A stretch of DNA of 64,000 nt from Neobacillus sp. PS3-34 (GCF_030915465.1 NZ_CP133267.1:2758501-2822500), one strand, 5' to 3'; shown: positions 47,530 to 56,596, counted from the first letter of the stretch. Program-made: numbers and translations. The notes: generated from the letters alone by a model not told the origin.

Positions 47530-48632
47530 GTGAATCTCGCGGAATTGCGTGTTTATCTCGCACGTTTTCCTCTTTATCTCGCCAACTTTAACAATAATCT
47601 CGCGCGTTTCCACCACAATCTCGCCGGAATGCTCGACGATTTCGCGGGAACGGAACCCAATGACAAATACCTCCTCGCCGAGCTCGAACCTGCCTTATTG
47701 ATGTGCTCCCCACATGCATTCTCATAGAACACTAATTTCCTTCTCGCCCGGGCCATTTTTAATCAAAACCCTTCCAGCCGAGAGGCGGAAGGACAGCAAA
47801 TCGATCCTTAAACTGGAATCGGAGGGCAATCTGTGTAGTAAAGCGACTGAAATTCTGATAATCTCGCGGGTTTGAGTGTTTATCTCGCGGGTTTTCCTCT
47901 TTATCTCGCCAGCTTTAACAATAATCTCGCGCGTTTCCACCGTAATCTCGCGGGAATGCTCGACTATATCGCGGGAACAGAACCCAATGACAAATACCTC
48001 CTGGCCCGACCTCGAACCTGCCTTATTGATGTGCTCCCCACATGCATTCTCATTGAACGCTAATTTCCTTTACACCCGGGCCATTTTTAATCAAAACCCT
48101 TCCAGCCGAAAGGCGGAAGGGCAGCAAATCGATCCTTAAACAGGAATCGGAGGGCAATCTGTGTAGTAAAGCGACTGAAATTCTGATAATCTCGCGTGAT
48201 TGGGGGGTTTTCTCGCGCATTTTCCTATTAATCTCGCGAACTTTAACAATAATCTCGTGCGTTTCCACCACATTCTCGCCGGAATGCTCGACTATTTCGC
48301 GGGAACGGAACCCAATGACAAATACCTCCTGCGCCGACCTCGAACCTGCCTTAATGATGTGCTCCCACATGCATTCTCATAGAATGCTAATTTCCTTCTC
48401 ACCCGGGCCATTTTTAATCAAAACCCTTCCAGCCGAGAGGCGGAAGGACAGCAAATAGGTCCTTAAACTGGAAGCGGAGGGCAATCTGTGTAGTAAAGCG
48501 ACTGAAATTCTGATAATCTCGCGGGATTGCGGGTTTTTCTCGCGCGTTTTCCTATTTATCTCGCCAGCTTTAACAATAATCTCGCGCGTTTCCACCACAA
48601 TCTCGCCGGAATGACTAATAATCTCGCACAAC
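47530..48632 (+). repeat. 327-bp composite element in four tandem copies with 21-bp phased TCTCGC arrays
   Basis: Arrays of TCTCGC start at 47535, 47862, 48190 and 48517 (periods 327, 328, 327). Within each, TCGC recurs every 21 bp (first copy: 47537, 47558, 47579, 47600, 47621, 47642). Between arrays is a conserved ~200-bp spacer with CCCGGGCC and a CCTTCCAGCC...GGCGGAAGG hairpin. The fourth copy ends after its array. Short open frames of 60-106 codons exist on both strands but start codons, ribosome sites and ends are not consistently kept. I see no gene in this 1.3-kb gap. Confidence 0.9.
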
Positions 48633-48805
48633 CGGATTTACCAATTACGTCGCACCTAAAAACTGGTAATTATTTCATAAGCATAAATTTTCCCAAAAAC
48701 ATATGCCATTTTTCCTATGATACAGGCCAAGATACTCTATACGTAGCCGCAATTATTTAATAGAATAAGAGAGATTATTTAAATATTTTAATTGGAGGAA
48801 CTAGT

Positions 48806-50039
48806 TTGAAAAAGTTTACACATAAATTACTCAAGCTTCTGTTGACGGCTTTTTTCATCAGTTCTGTAATGCCAGCGGCTAAAAGTAATGCAGAGGATAT
48901 CTGCAGCGGGATTGGACCCAATACGGTAGTCCGGTGGGATAACGATGAGTTAAGGATCGGGCAGATTGGACGCCTGATGGTCATACATGATACCCCTCTA
49001 TTTAAATTGGAGGGCGATAAAAAAACAACAGTCCGTATGCTGAAGGCAGGGGAGAAATACCGGATTTATGCCTTTAAACCTGGAAAGCTCAGTGTCGGTG
49101 GCGGATTATATGTCGACCGTAACACAATGATTAAATATGAGACTCCATCACAGGTGAAGCTGGCCCAGCTGAGCTGCAAGTCGAAAGCCACGGCAATCAG
49201 CAAAATGAGCATACAGCTGGATGAACTGAAAACTACTGTTGAAGCAAAATTCGGTAAAGAAAAAAGAGTTTCCCTCAATGAATACGGTGATAACTGGTAC
49301 ACGTATCACAATGGCTACCGTGATTATTATATGGTCAGTTATTTGAATGGCCGGGCGGCGGCAATTTTTACAATGGATGATGATTACTATCTGGCAGGCA
49401 TCCATGTCGGTTCCTCGCTTGCCGATGTGAAAAATGCCCTTGGCACGCCAATCAAAGGGATACTTAAAGGAAATATCAACTACCTGATAACGAACAATAA
49501 TGAACTCGAGACCTTTTATAAGGGTGGAGCGTATATTACCGTTTTCTACGATATTCACAATCTCGGAAAAGTGACAGGAATTCAAGTTGTATCAGCACAA
49601 GAAGAAAACAAAAGGCAGGACGCTTTGGAACGCAGACTCCTGCACTTCAGCAGGCATTTGAAATGCAGATGTTTGACTTGTTAAATGCGGCCGTGTGCAA
49701 AATGGCCTTCATGCTCTTCAGTGGAGTGAAAAAGCAAAAGCATCCGCACGCAAGCATAGCCAGGATATGGCGGTAAATAATTTTTTCGATCATACCAATT
49801 TAAGAGGCCAGAGCCCGTTTGACCGGATGAAGGCGGAAGGAATCAGCTATGAAATTGCCGGTGAAAACATTGCCACTGGCTACTCGAGCAGTATTTTTGC
49901 ACATGAAGCTCTGATGAATTCACTGGGGCACCGGGAAAATATCCTGAATCCGCATTATACCCAGGTTGGGGTTGGCGTTTATTTTCAAAGCGTAACGCAG
50001 TTTCCTTATTATACGCAGAATTTCTATACTCCTTTTTAA
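48806..50039 (+). CDS. Secreted CAP-domain protein with N-terminal surface module (two frameshifts)
   Basis: The TTG start has GGAGG upstream. After a signal peptide (about 1-30) comes the surface module (RWDNDELRIGQIGRLMVI, GEKYRIYAF, SVGGGLYVDR), then a CAP-associated N-terminal domain (LDELKTTVEAKFGKE, GIHVGSSLADVKNALGTPI) and a CAP/SCP domain with the conserved ligands in DHTNLRGQSPFDRM, AGENIATGY and HRENILNPHYTQVGVG. Losses of a G near 49629 and a C near 49693 break the frame; repair gives QTPALQQAFEMQMFDLLNAA and ARVQNGLHAL. The protein has about 411 residues. Related Bacillus CAP proteins are linked to sporulation or the envelope; the activity is unproven. Confidence 0.82.
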
Positions 50040-50056
50040 GAAGGCGGGAAAACAGG

Positions 50057-50977
50057 ATGCGAATGAAAAAGTGGGTTAGCCTTGGGATATTAGTAGTTTG
50101 TCTGGCTATTTTTCCGCGAATGGGCTTTGCGGAAGTCCTCTGGGACGGATCGAAGCTTGCTGAAGGACAAATCGGCCGGATCACGGTATTGCAGAAAACG
50201 AGCTTATGGGAGAGAGAAGGATCAGAACTTGTTCTAGTGCGCAGCCTGAAGCCCGGTGAAAAATTCCGGGTTTACGGCTTCCGGCAGGCAGGGGAGCTGT
50301 ATGGTGTCGGGGGTACATACGCGATAAAGAAGGAAAAAGGCAAAATCCTCTACGAGACCCCTTCTCGAAAGCTGCTGACAAAGCTTGAAGAGGTAAGGAA
50401 GCCGGTGGAAAGTGATATCCTTGTCAATCAGATTGTGAAGGTTCCAACTGCTTTTGAAAAAAATCCTGACGTTTTAAAAATTAAAGGCAGAATCGCCCAC
50501 TTTCCGATTTCTATTTTAGGAAAGTTGAAGAATGACAATGTTCAAGTGTTATTGACAGACAAGCCGATTACGAGCCTACCGGAATTCTCTTATTTAAAGA
50601 ATCAAGTGCCGCGTGGATGGGAGCAGACAGGGAAAACATGGAATGACGTGCCGGGAATCGGCGGATCGCATGTTGTCGGTATCCGCATTGGTTATAGTGA
50701 TTATGGTCATGGGCATGGAGCGATTAATCTAGAACTCCATGAAATATCCCATTCGATTGATCTGATTGTCTATAATCAGCTTTCTGCTTCAGATGCCTTT
50801 AAGGAATTATGGAAGCTTGAAGCAAAAAAGGTCTTTGGCGATAAGGTGTATTATACGAATTATCCTGAGGAATATTTTGCGGAAACCTTTGCGATGTATT
50901 ATTACACAGCACAATCCAAACGGGAGCTCCAGAAAAAGGCTCCGCTCACCTATCGATTTTACAGCCAGCTGCAATAG
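50057..50977 (+). CDS. Secreted lethal-factor/PPEP-like zinc metalloprotease with surface module
   Basis: The 306-residue protein has a signal peptide (about 1-25), the surface module (VLWDGSKLAEGQIGRITVL, LKPGEKFRVYGF, LYGVGGTYAI) and a C-terminal metalloprotease domain of the anthrax lethal factor-related family (M34), which also contains the Pro-Pro endopeptidases. The zinc site is HEISH at 218-222, with Glu266 in EEYFAETFAMYY the probable third ligand, and the SHVVGIRIGYSDYGHGHGAI strand upstream is typical. The gene follows the CAP gene by 17 bases. PPEPs release adhesins by cutting between two prolines; whether this enzyme does so is inference. The frame is intact. Confidence 0.8.
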   Translation: MRMKKWVSLGILVVCLAIFPRMGFAEVLWDGSKLAEGQIGRITVLQKTSLWEREGSELVLVRSLKPGEKFRVYGFRQAGELYGVGGTYAIKKEKGKILYETPSRKLLTKLEEVRKPVESDILVNQIVKVPTAFEKNPDVLKIKGRIAHFPISILGKLKNDNVQVLLTDKPITSLPEFSYLKNQVPRGWEQTGKTWNDVPGIGGSHVVGIRIGYSDYGHGHGAINLELHEISHSIDLIVYNQLSASDAFKELWKLEAKKVFGDKVYYTNYPEEYFAETFAMYYYTAQSKRELQKKAPLTYRFYSQLQ

Positions 50978-50985
50978 TGTTTAAT

Positions 50986-51016
50986 ACCCGGGAGTTCACC
51001 ACTTTCCGGGTTTTTC
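50986..51016 (+). terminator. Terminator of the metalloprotease gene
   Basis: ACCCGG pairs with CCGGGT around a loop, followed by T5. Confidence 0.75.
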
Positions 51017-51184
51017 TATGCCGTTTTTTCCTCTATTAGTTCCTCTATCACTTTCTATTTCATGCCTATTTTCATAGTCAATTGGAATCAAATTTCCAAT
51101 ATTGTAGAAAAGGAGGAAATGTTAGGTGAATTTGTCGTATAATAGATTAGTAGTTTTAGAAATAAGGGTATAAGGGAGAGAAAT

Positions 51185-53647
51185 ATGAATAAAAAAGTAC
51201 TTATTTGCTTTATTTTGCTGCTGGCAGCCATGGCCCCTTCGTTTTCGGGAAAAGAAGCAAAAGCAGCTGCAGCCCCGGTGGTAATGTGGGATGGAATGCA
51301 GCTTTTAAAGGGGCAGGTAGGCAGAGTTGATATCATTAAACCCATTAATTTATGGAAAAAAGAAAATAATAAGCTTGTCTTTGAACGTGTTTTAAAGCCA
51401 GGTGAAAAATACCGTGTTTATCAATACAGCTCTGAATTTGGCGGTCAGTATGGACTTGGCGGGCCTTATTTTGTAACCAAGATGCAAGGTTTTATCGATT
51501 ACAGGACGCCATCCTTAGTCAAGCTCAAGCTTGTGAATCCAGAGGCGTATGGAACGAAATTATCTCTTGGAGCAGTAACGAATGAAAAATCAACGGTGAT
51601 TGCTCCTGGGGTTACTCAATCCCATCTTTCGGTTGAAAGTAATAGCGGCGACCATCAGCAAATCTATGTTTTGGGCGTTGATCAGAAAGCTTCCGAAATC
51701 AAATTTGAAACCACATTAGCAAAAGACCAAATGATTGGTTTTGAAACGGTCAGCAGTATGGCTGAAAGGCACCAAGCGGAAGAACATTACGTGATCGGCG
51801 GCGTTAACGGGGATTATTTTGACAGCAATACAGGTGCCCCAACCGATTTAACGGTCCATGATGGAGAAGTGGTCACGACCAATACGACTCCTGCAAGCGA
51901 GAGGACGATCTTTGGCGTTACACCAGATGGAAAAGCAATGATTGGAAATCCTGAAATTTCATTGGCAATGACGGTAAATGGCCAGAAGCCTTACGTTATC
52001 AATTCCGTCAATAAGCGACGTTTTGCAGATCATTTAGTGCTTTACACGCCGTATTTCGCAAGCACTACAATGACAAATGATCTTGGCACAGAAGTGGTCC
52101 TGAATAATATTCAGGGTCAGCTTAACGGCAATAATACAGTAAAAGCAACGGTAAAAGAAGTTTTCGTCGGCAAGGGCAGCACGCCTACAGCACCAGGCGA
52201 ATTCATCCTTTCCGGTCATGGAAAAGCAAACGAATATTTGAAGACACTTGCTGCTGGTGACCAGGTTGATCTTAACGTGTCATACGACAATCCAGCCTGG
52301 AGCCAGGTTGAACAGGCAATCGGCGGGCGTTATTATCTTGTTAAAAATGGACAAGCCCAAAGCTTCAATATCGGGGGAACCCACCCGCGCACAGCGATAG
52401 GGATCAAGAAGGATGGGTCGGTTTTCGTTATGGTCATTGATGGCCGCCAGAATGAAAGCGGCGGTGTATCACTGACAGATTTAGCAAAATTAATGAAGGA
52501 CCTTGGCGCAGTCGAGTCGATGACATTCGATGGCGGCGGCTCGTCGACCATGATCGCAAGACAGCCGGGTGACTCTGATGCCACGGTCATCAATTCTCCT
52601 TCCGATGGTTCGGAGCGACGGGTTGCCAATTCACTTATGATTGTTGGCACCTGGAAAGCAGGACCTCTTAACGCATTAATACTAAGTGCAAATGATTTGA
52701 AATTATTTGCAGGAGCTAATTATAAGAATCTCGACATTAACGTTAAAGGCCTTGATAAAAATAATAACCCGATTACAGTTAATAATCAGCTTGCCTGGAC
52801 TTCGACTGTGGGTACGTTCAATAGTGACGGTTCCTTCACGGCAGGAAGCACACTTGGTAAGGGTACAATTACAGCTGCTTCCGGCACTGTGAAAGCAAGT
52901 GTACCAGTCGAAATCACGAATCAGCTTGATCGCATTGATCTTGGCGCAGCTACTGCCATTGTTGATAAAAATGGTTCCCTTCCACTATCTGTTGCCGGTT
53001 ATCTTGCAGGCAAAAAAGTAGTTGAGGACCCTTCTGTTTTCAAATACACGCTTTCCGCACCGATCGGAACGATTGAAAATGGTGTGTTTAAAGCGGGGAA
53101 CACTGATGGTTCGGGCATTATCACGGTTTCTTATGGAGCGGTTTCAGCCCAGCTTCAAGTGATCGTCGGAAATCCGGGCAGCATTGTGGTCGAGAATTTT
53201 GAAAATACATTGAGCAGCTACAAAGCGAGTGGGGCGCGCTATACCTCAATTCTTGTATCCACTGAAAAGAATTATATTAAAGACGGCTCCCGTTCATTAA
53301 AGGTTGCATACGATTTTAGCGGTACAACAGGAACATCCGGTGTTTACGCAACTCCTGCCAAACCGATTGCAATTCCGGGTGCCCCAGTGAAAATAGGCAT
53401 GTGGGTCTATGGAGATGGAAAAGGCCATTGGCTGCGTTCACAGCTTACAGACGCAGTGGGCAAGGAAATCCAACTCGATTTCACGAAGAATCTAAACTGG
53501 TTAGGGTGGAAGTATGTTGAAGCAGCTATCCCAGCAGGTTTCAAGGCTCCTTATAAAATGGTAATGCCAGTCCGTTATATGGAAACTAGTGATTTGAATA
53601 AAAACAAAGGACAAATCTTTGTCGATCAAATTACGGCAATCTATTAA
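51185..53647 (+). CDS. Secreted phosphodiester glycosidase (NAGPA-domain) protein with surface module
   Basis: The 820-residue protein has a signal peptide (1-28), the surface module (VMWDGMQLLKGQVGRVDII, LKPGEKYRVYQY, GGQYGLGGPYFVT), and a phosphodiester glycosidase domain (about 190-490) with family motifs VIGGVNGDYFD, HPRTAIGIKKDG, VIDGRQNESGGVSL and the catalytic-loop GAVESMTFDGGGSSTM. Ig-like domains and a carbohydrate-binding-type jelly-roll end follow. Family members cleave sugar-phosphodiester bonds; bacterial ones may act on teichoic acids or polysaccharides. GGGAGAG lies upstream. It is alone between terminators. The frame is intact. Confidence 0.86.
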   Translation: MNKKVLICFILLLAAMAPSFSGKEAKAAAAPVVMWDGMQLLKGQVGRVDIIKPINLWKKENNKLVFERVLKPGEKYRVYQYSSEFGGQYGLGGPYFVTKMQGFIDYRTPSLVKLKLVNPEAYGTKLSLGAVTNEKSTVIAPGVTQSHLSVESNSGDHQQIYVLGVDQKASEIKFETTLAKDQMIGFETVSSMAERHQAEEHYVIGGVNGDYFDSNTGAPTDLTVHDGEVVTTNTTPASERTIFGVTPDGKAMIGNPEISLAMTVNGQKPYVINSVNKRRFADHLVLYTPYFASTTMTNDLGTEVVLNNIQGQLNGNNTVKATVKEVFVGKGSTPTAPGEFILSGHGKANEYLKTLAAGDQVDLNVSYDNPAWSQVEQAIGGRYYLVKNGQAQSFNIGGTHPRTAIGIKKDGSVFVMVIDGRQNESGGVSLTDLAKLMKDLGAVESMTFDGGGSSTMIARQPGDSDATVINSPSDGSERRVANSLMIVGTWKAGPLNALILSANDLKLFAGANYKNLDINVKGLDKNNNPITVNNQLAWTSTVGTFNSDGSFTAGSTLGKGTITAASGTVKASVPVEITNQLDRIDLGAATAIVDKNGSLPLSVAGYLAGKKVVEDPSVFKYTLSAPIGTIENGVFKAGNTDGSGIITVSYGAVSAQLQVIVGNPGSIVVENFENTLSSYKASGARYTSILVSTEKNYIKDGSRSLKVAYDFSGTTGTSGVYATPAKPIAIPGAPVKIGMWVYGDGKGHWLRSQLTDAVGKEIQLDFTKNLNWLGWKYVEAAIPAGFKAPYKMVMPVRYMETSDLNKNKGQIFVDQITAIY

Positions 53648-53655
53648 ACAGTTAA

Positions 53656-53687
53656 AACCCCTGCACCATTTGCAGGGGTTTGTTTTA
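53656..53687 (+). terminator. Terminator of the glycosidase gene
   Basis: AACCCCTGCA pairs with TGCAGGGGTT, followed by TGTTTT. Confidence 0.9.
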
Positions 53688-53903
53688 CTAGTAAACGGGT
53701 AACATTATTATCAAATATAAGAAGCATTACCAATAATTTATCATTGTGAAGCGCTGAAATGTGGTTTAAGCTTAAAGTAAAGTGTAAACGAATTCATTAT
53801 TTGCAGTAAAAATTTTATTATGTTAATTTATAAAATGATATTGTTTACTTTTTGACCAACTTTGATTATTATCAGAAGAAAGCGTATTTGACAGCTTGGA
53901 TAG

Positions 53904-54368
53904 ATGTCTTGGAATGTCGATTTCCACAATTCAGGAAAGCTGGAGGGAGTATTTTTACCAATGGAACAAATGGACAAAAAGATCGACCTTGAAACACAAT
54001 TAAAGGAAAACCCTCCTAAAATCATTGGAGGATATAAGAAACAGGGATGGGCAGTTAAAGCTTTAGAAAAAATCAGCAATGATTCAATAGAGTTTGAAGA
54101 CAACGGTACGGCCATCGCCAAGGCTGTTCTTGAATCCAATGACAAATCGTATTTTCCTGCTTTCTTGCAATTGGATATAAAGAATAAAGGCCAAATTATT
54201 GGCGCCTATTTCATTTCTGATAATAAAGAACAATTTGACCTGATTCCATTTGAAATGGCAAAAGAATATATTGATAAATCAGAAGAGGATTTAATTCCTT
54301 TTAAATATCGTACATTAGATAAAATTGAAGGCGATGAAATGCAGGCAAACTGGCCTGATTTCAGCTAA
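53904..54368 (+). CDS. Unknown soluble protein
   Basis: I do not recognise this 154-residue protein. It lacks a signal peptide and membrane helix. It is acidic at the C-terminal end (EGDEMQANWPDFS) and looks like a single alpha/beta domain (AFLQLDIKNKGQIIGAYFISD, FDLIPFEMAKEYIDKSEED). The ribosome site before the ATG is weak (GGATAG), so the start is uncertain; an internal ATG at 53961 is an alternative. It has its own terminator and interrupts the run of exoenzymes. Confidence 0.55.
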   Translation: MSWNVDFHNSGKLEGVFLPMEQMDKKIDLETQLKENPPKIIGGYKKQGWAVKALEKISNDSIEFEDNGTAIAKAVLESNDKSYFPAFLQLDIKNKGQIIGAYFISDNKEQFDLIPFEMAKEYIDKSEEDLIPFKYRTLDKIEGDEMQANWPDFS

Positions 54369-54370
54369 CA

Positions 54371-54402
54371 GGGAGGAACCTTAGGGTTCTTCCTTTTTTA
54401 TT
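54371..54402 (+). terminator. Terminator
   Basis: GGAGGAACC pairs with GGTTCTTCC, followed by a T-run. Confidence 0.82.
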
Positions 54403-54443
54403 TTTGGCTGTTTTCGTATACTTTGTTGCTATATAAGGAGTAG

Positions 54444-54632
54444 TTGATTTCCACTCCAGGATGCTCGCTTTCCGCGGGGCGGGCGGTGAGCCTCCTCGGC
54501 GCACAGCGCCTGTGGGGTCTCACCTGTCCCGCTGCTCCCGCAGGACGTTGAATCAGCTCCCTAGAATCAACACCGCACGAAGGAAATGCGAGAGCATTTT
54601 CGAGGATCTCGCACCTTCCGCTCCAATCAACT
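54444..54632. repeat. Common Bacillus intergenic repeat (GTTGATT...AATCAAC ends)
   Basis: The sequence begins GTTGATTTCCACTCCAGG, contains CGCTTTCCGCGGGGCGGGCG and CTCACCTGTCCCGCTGCTCC, and ends TTCCGCTCCAATCAAC. I recognise this highly structured GC-rich repeat from many Bacillus genomes. An internal palindrome is GCGAGAGCATTTTCGAGGATCTCGC. No gene is seen in it; the 104-codon frame across it is a shadow. Confidence 0.75.
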
Positions 54633-54819
54633 TCTTCTTCAACGAATTGCTTTTAATAACCTATTTGCAAAACAACATTCTTTTAGAACACAGCCTTATT
54701 TTCATACCTTCTGAACGTAAAAGTGGTGCTTCGCCAATAGGCGATGAATTTCTGTTAATCTGCACACATAAGTGAATGAATACCCGTTTGCTGAAGAAAT
54801 AAACCACTTTTTGTCGATT

Positions 54820-54867
54820 TGTAATCATTTTGTAACATAAATGGACTCTTTGTAATGTTAGTGAAAT
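54820..54867 (+). promoter_or_regulatory. Two tandem WalR-like boxes upstream of the NlpC/P60 gene
   Basis: TGTAATCATTTTGTAAC at 54820-54836 matches the WalR consensus TGTWAH-N5-TGTWAH exactly. A second copy, TGTAATGTTAGTGAAAT at 54851-54867, has one mismatch. WalRK controls DL-endopeptidase genes in Bacillus, so the placement about 110-160 bases before such a gene fits. Confidence 0.65.
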
Positions 54868-54977
54868 AGACCTTTGCCCAAATCTATTATAAAATTTAGA
54901 TAACGATAAATTTTGCTATGATTTTCCACTAATAGACATATTTCTAACAATACATGCAGAACATTGGGAGGATACAT

Positions 54978-55675
54978 ATGAAAAAACTGCTAAAGCTTGT
55001 TGCCTTCTTATTGGTTGCAGTTCCTTTATTGACACAAGGTCAAACGAATGTAAAGGCCGCCGAACAAACCGAATTGACAGAATATGCAAAAAACTTTATT
55101 GGCGTTCCTTATGTTTGGGGCGGAACCACTCCACAGGGATTCGACTGCTCTGGCTTCTTATCGTATGTATTCAAAGAATATGGCGTTCAGCTTCCTCGCA
55201 CAAGTGCTGAACAATTCCAGCAAGGCGAGAAAATCAGCACAAACGAAATGGTTCCTGGAGATCTTGTATTTTTCACAACCTATAAATCAGGTCCTTCACA
55301 TGCAGGCATCTACTTGGGTGACAATAAATTCATCCATGCTTCACCACATGGTGTCGAAATTGCCAGCTTAAACTTAAGTTACTATAAATCTAGATTCCTA
55401 GGTGCAAAAAGATTCATCCAGCCTGCACAGGTTAAGGCAGCAAACACACTCCTTCCTGTTAAAAAGGCCAGCTGGGAACAGTATACATAAAAAAGAAAAT
55501 CAACCTTTGGCAGCGCGACGAGAACAATAAATTGAAGGCAGTCCGCGTATTGGAGCCAGGCGAAAAATATCGGGTCTATGATATGGATGATTTATTTGGC
55601 GGACAGCTTAACCTTGGATCCAAATTATACATTACCAATATTCAAAGTTATGTGGATTTTCTGCCAGCGCAATAG
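54978..55675 (+). CDS. NlpC/P60 DL-endopeptidase with C-terminal surface module (one frameshift)
   Basis: The start at 54978 follows GGGAGG. After a signal peptide (about 1-28) comes a complete NlpC/P60 domain: Cys in GFDCSGFLSYVF, His in PSHAGIYLGDNKFIH and a further His in ASPHGVEIA, with VPYVWGGTTP at its start. It cuts D-gamma-Glu-meso-DAP bonds in peptidoglycan. The visible frame ends at 55490, but restoring one G near 55480 adds the surface module (KINLWQRDENNKLKAVRVL, EPGEKYRVYDM, GGQLNLGSKLYIT) and an end at 55675. Here the module is C-terminal, unlike the neighbouring enzymes. Two WalR-like boxes lie upstream. Confidence 0.84.
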
Positions 55676-55704
55676 TAAAAACTGTAAATTAATAGCATGT
55701 AATT

Positions 55705-55739
55705 AAAATCTCCTGTTACAATATAATAGGAGATTTTTA
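55705..55739 (+). terminator. Terminator of the NlpC/P60 gene
   Basis: AAAATCTCCT pairs with AGGAGATTTT, followed by a T-run. Confidence 0.88.
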
Positions 55740-55865
55740 TGTTAGAAAAATGATAGGTCCACTATCATCAGCGGATCTATTATGATGAATTTGTTTTTCT
55801 GGTATAGAGTCAAGCTTGCATAAGGCGAACAAGGCTACGTTGCTTCTATTTGGTTGAAATTGAAA

Positions 55866-55905
55866 AGGACTGCCTCTCAGACCAACTGAGGGCAGCCCTT
55901 TTTAT
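55866..55905 (+). terminator. Second hairpin terminator
   Basis: AGGACTGCCTC pairs imperfectly with GAGGGCAGCCCT, followed by T5. No gene is seen between the previous terminator and this one, so a small RNA is possible. Confidence 0.7.
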
Positions 55906-56048
55906 TGAAAATAGATAGTTTTGAAGACTTATTTGCAATTTTTGAGGGCACTTCAACAATTTTTTATTAAAAATATTAATTTTATAGGCTTTAATGCCTT
56001 TTTTGACCTAAATAGAGAGTTTTTAAGAATTTACATAGGGCTCTGAAA

Positions 56049-56150
56049 AGGATATGCACGACTTTGAAGGATATATGCACGAGTTCGAGGAGGATATGCA
56101 TGACTTTCAAAAAGCAATCAACGACCTTCGGAAATTATGCACGACAGGGT
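56049..56150 (+). repeat. 21-bp phased array, motif TATGCACGA (about five units)
   Basis: TGCACGA or a variant recurs at 56055, 56076, 56097 and 56118 (exactly 21 bp each), then at 56138 (20 bp). The odd spacing may reflect one lost base, as seen in many genes here. One frame reads MHDFEGY, MHEFEED, MHDFQKA with no stop. Confidence 0.8.
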
Positions 56151-56357
56151 TCCTTATGGGCATATAATGAACTAAATACATTAACCGACACACAATTTAA
56201 AGCTACGCCGGAGGGATTGAAGTTGATTTTTAAAAAGAAATGCTATTTTTGCGGCAAGAAAACCAGGGAGGTGACCGTGTACCTGTCACCAAAGAAAATC
56301 TTTGTTTGCCATTTGTGCAAGGAGTACGCGGAGCGGCGCGCATTCAGGAGAAAGTAA
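56100..56357 (+). CDS. Small zinc-ribbon-like protein (start uncertain)
   Basis: The C-terminal half has two cysteine pairs, CYFCGKK and VCHLCKEY, spaced about 24 residues apart, followed by ERRAFRRK: a small zinc ribbon. The N-terminal part runs back into the 21-bp array and has no clear ribosome site, so the true start is not settled; a frameshift or a start within LWAYNELNTL is possible. The function is unknown. A terminator follows. Confidence 0.5.
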   Translation: MTFKKQSTTFGNYARQGSLWAYNELNTLTDTQFKATPEGLKLIFKKKCYFCGKKTREVTVYLSPKKIFVCHLCKEYAERRAFRRK

Positions 56358-56383
56358 CATCGCATCAACAACTCAACAAACAA

Positions 56384-56420
56384 AAAAGGCGCCATCTCCA
56401 CGGGGACGGCGCCTTTCTTA
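56384..56420 (+). terminator. Terminator
   Basis: AAAGGCGCC pairs with GGCGCCTTT, followed by CTTATC. Confidence 0.82.
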
Positions 56421-56477
56421 TCGTCTAGGAAATTATAAAATTAAATGATGTGAATAACTTCTACAAGTTGTATTAAT

Positions 56478-56596
56478 CTAGCTCCAGCGCCCAGCCCCTC
56501 GGGGTCATAAGCCAAATCACTCCAGAAATCAGGATTTCCTGCGTGATTCGTCTTATGCCTATCGGGGCTAACCAGAGCGCTTGCGCCTTTTGTTCT
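56478..56596. repeat. Common Bacillus intergenic palindromic repeat (GCGCCCAGCCCCTCGGGG)
   Basis: The left arm CCAGCGCCCAGCCCCTCGGG and GTCATAAGCC pair with GGCTTATGCC-like and GGGGCTAACCAGAGCGCTTG sequences on the right, forming a long imperfect hairpin. I recognise it as a dispersed Bacillus repeat. It touches the end of slaP and may be its terminator. Confidence 0.72.

Noticed and set aside
47527..48631. Open frames of 60-106 codons on both strands through the TCTCGC arrays
   Set aside because: They follow from the 21-bp period (a multiple of three without stops). Starts, ends and ribosome sites are not conserved, and the inverted copies at 41.6-42.1 kb have stops in the matching frame.
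54461..54775. 104-codon frame over the GC-rich repeat
   Set aside because: It is a translation of the known Bacillus repeat and has no ribosome site.
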